Positions 7,166 through 8,007 of a stretch of 8,007 bases of DNA are shown here, one piece after another. How positions within the stretch are numbered: the first letter of the stretch is position 1; each line of letters starts with the position of its first letter. A program made the position numbers and the translations under genes. The stretch is from positions 1 through 8,007 of the forward strand of contig CANPWF010000074.1 of the NCBI GenBank assembly GCA_947581885.1, written 5' to 3'. Below the pieces are notes generated by a model. The model saw only the letters and a list, made by a program, of their open reading frames with translations, was not told where the DNA came from and did not search any database. The stretch comes from an uncultured Clostridia bacterium (lineage in GTDB: Bacteria > Bacillota > Clostridia > Christensenellales > Borkfalkiaceae).

Positions 7166-7691
7166 AGTAGAACAAAACAATTTGCAGCTGGAAGAGCTGC
7201 ACAAGATGAATGAAATTGTTTATAGTCAACTCACTTTTGCAGAAGCAAAGAACGGTGTCCTGGTGGGATTATTGGGCGCAGGGATCGTTAGTCTTTTGAG
7301 CTGGTCTTTCGATTCAGGAACTCCTTTTTGGCTTTCCATTACATTATGGTGTATCAGCACCATATTGACGATCAGTCTTCTGCTATCGCTGGCATCTTTT
7401 ATTCCGAACACTAGAACATTGCACCAAGGGGAAAAGAATGATTTCTTCTGGGGGGATATTGCAAAATATAGCAGTTCAGAGGACTATCTTCAGTCTTTTT
7501 CGGATAAACAGGCGATGATTGAGGATTTGGCACAGCAGAATATACAAGTGTCAAGAATCATTGCGAGAAAAAATAAATTGTTTCTTGCCGCGGTATATTG
7601 CGTACTTATTATTATTCCTTTCGGAGTATTCATTGCGGTAGTTCATATTATTATGAAGTTACATAATCATGAAACCCAAAAGAAATCATAA
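7158..7691 (+). CDS. pycTM: PycTM-type transmembrane effector (DUF5706 family)
   Basis: This is the predicted membrane effector of the Pycsar-like system. In known systems the cyclic pyrimidine nucleotide binds PycTM and the effector damages the inner membrane, stopping the infected cell. It has 177 residues: a short N-terminal helix with TFAEAKNGVLVG (26-37), membrane segments at about 32-49, 57-82 and 140-166, and a soluble linker with FFWGDIAKYSSSEDYLQ (96-112) and a helix EDLAQQNIQVSRIIARK (122-138). The F/A-x-x-K-N/A entry to segment 1 and the 'FFGDIA...S...EEYL' block are typical of the family. The start at 7158 is chosen for its GGAGAA at 7145; it overlaps the previous stop (ATGGATGA, 8 bases). 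An in-frame ATG at 7143 would add five residues. It is the last gene of the operon. Confidence 0.85.
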   Translation: MDEVEQNNLQLEELHKMNEIVYSQLTFAEAKNGVLVGLLGAGIVSLLSWSFDSGTPFWLSITLWCISTILTISLLLSLASFIPNTRTLHQGEKNDFFWGDIAKYSSSEDYLQSFSDKQAMIEDLAQQNIQVSRIIARKNKLFLAAVYCVLIIIPFGVFIAVVHIIMKLHNHETQKKS

Positions 7692-7744
7692 ATGCATTAT
7701 ATAAAGTCCGTCCATTATAGGTAGACATTTTTTATATGGCATTT
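7690..7744 (+). repeat. Long imperfect inverted repeat just after the effector stop
   Basis: AAATGC (7690-7695) pairs with GCATTT (7739-7744), and ATATAAA (7699-7705) pairs with TTTATAT (7731-7737). That makes 13 base pairs, interrupted by a 3:1 internal loop, closing a 25-base loop. It could be a 3' mRNA-stabilising or weak terminator structure for the operon, but no T-run follows directly; TTTTTT comes only at 7753-7758. The direct repeat CATTATA (7695-7701, 7713-7719) overlaps it. Function is unknown. Confidence 0.4.
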
Positions 7745-7798
7745 CAGGCGCATTTTTTGGTCAAGGAATTAGACTTTTAATTTTCACTTCGTTTTTGA

Positions 7799-7829
7799 TT
7801 ATGAGCGCAAGATAGTTGCGGAATCATAA
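7799..7829 (+). promoter_or_regulatory. Nested dyad (operator or RNA hairpin) upstream of the last gene
   Basis: Outer arms TTATGA (7799-7804) and TCATAA (7824-7829) enclose inner arms CGCAA (7806-7810) and TTGCG (7816-7820) around GATAG. A second, competing pairing, AATCAT (7822-7827) with ATGATT (7835-7840), would put the ribosome binding site GGAG (7831-7834) in a loop. It lies just before the start at 7844, so either a repressor operator or an RNA element controlling translation would fit. Confidence 0.45.
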
Positions 7830-7843
7830 CGGAGATGATTAAA

Positions 7844-8007
7844 ATGACAGATTCTTTGAAGACGACAGATGCGAAAACCAATGCAATCCTGAAACTTCTT
7901 ACCCAAAGGGGACTCATTACGAAAAAGTCCGAAGCGGCGGATGATGTCGCAAAAGCACATCATAGAAAAAAAGTCAATGTGTATCATAACACGTTGAGCC
8001 TATTGAA
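7844..8007 (+). CDS. Hypothetical protein, N-terminal part (runs off right edge)
   Basis: 54 codons are visible, with no stop before the window ends. The start has GGAG at 7831-7834, nine bases upstream. The visible protein begins MTDSLKTTDAKTNAILKLL and continues as a charged, helix-rich stretch rich in Lys, Ala and Asp (RKKVNVYHNTLSLL near the edge). The family is not recognised. The small, basic-acidic helical character and the dyad in front would suit a DNA-binding or phage-type regulator, but that is a guess. It is not obviously part of the defence operon, being 152 bases downstream with its own leader. Confidence 0.6.
   Translation, partial: MTDSLKTTDAKTNAILKLLTQRGLITKKSEAADDVAKAHHRKKVNVYHNTLSLL

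Larger units (their letters stand above)
3062..8007. mobile_element. Left part of an integrated island inserted in rarA
   Basis: Evidence for a mobile island: host rarA is cut at about 3046-3061; base composition changes from strongly GC-rich to AT-rich at the same point and stays low to the right edge; the first island gene lacks its 5' end; a second, divergent rarA follows; and the cargo includes a Pycsar-like defence operon, a typical island load. All visible island genes run rightward, in the same orientation as host rarA. Integrase, excision, mobilisation and right-end sequences are not in view, so the type (integrative conjugative or mobilizable element, prophage or satellite) cannot be given. 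An assembly chimera at 3046-3061 would look the same and is the main alternative. Confidence 0.65.

Noticed and set aside
7692..7843. Search for a tRNA, small RNA or promoter in the gap before the last gene
   Set aside because: No cloverleaf pattern and no -35/-10 pair with acceptable spacing was found; only the stem-loops already listed.

Overview
The window joins two DNAs of different character. Positions 1 to about 3050 are GC-rich (41 G+C in the 60 bases from 2761). From about 3060 onward the sequence is much AT-richer (26/60 from 3241, 19/60 from 5161). The left part carries chromosomal housekeeping genes: the 3' part of a class I DAHP synthase gene, an overlapping prephenate dehydratase gene (pheA), a convergent YlbJ/SpoVV-like membrane protein gene and the start of rarA. 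The YlbJ-like protein suggests a spore-forming or spore-derived member of the Bacillota, probably a GC-rich Clostridia lineage. That placement is inference.

Host rarA reads normally through Walker A and Walker B and breaks off at about 3046-3061, just before the sensor-1 strand. The break lies in an imperfect dyad centred on TGTACA, which looks like a site-specific recombination junction. I read everything to the right as the left part of an integrated island; no integrase and no right end are visible. The island begins with a gene lacking a normal start (three tandem winged-helix modules). Next comes a complete second rarA, only about 60% identical to the host copy over the shared part, then a clear terminator. 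The island therefore interrupts one rarA and brings another in the same orientation, behind the host promoter.

After the terminator, a good promoter and ribosome binding site start a tight three-gene operon that looks like a Pycsar-type anti-phage system. It has (1) a 482-residue protein with two class III nucleotide cyclase domains, (2) a 194-residue protein I do not firmly recognise, which has a possible E2 (ubiquitin-conjugating-like) core, and (3) a 177-residue membrane effector of the PycTM/DUF5706 type. The two cyclase domains are complementary: the first lacks the metal aspartates but keeps the Asn motif, and the second keeps the aspartates but lacks the Asn/Arg motif. Described Pycsar systems are, to my knowledge, cyclase plus effector pairs. 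The middle gene and the pseudo-heterodimeric cyclase are therefore the most promising new biology here.

The right edge holds a short intergenic region with two stem-loops and the start of another gene of unknown function.
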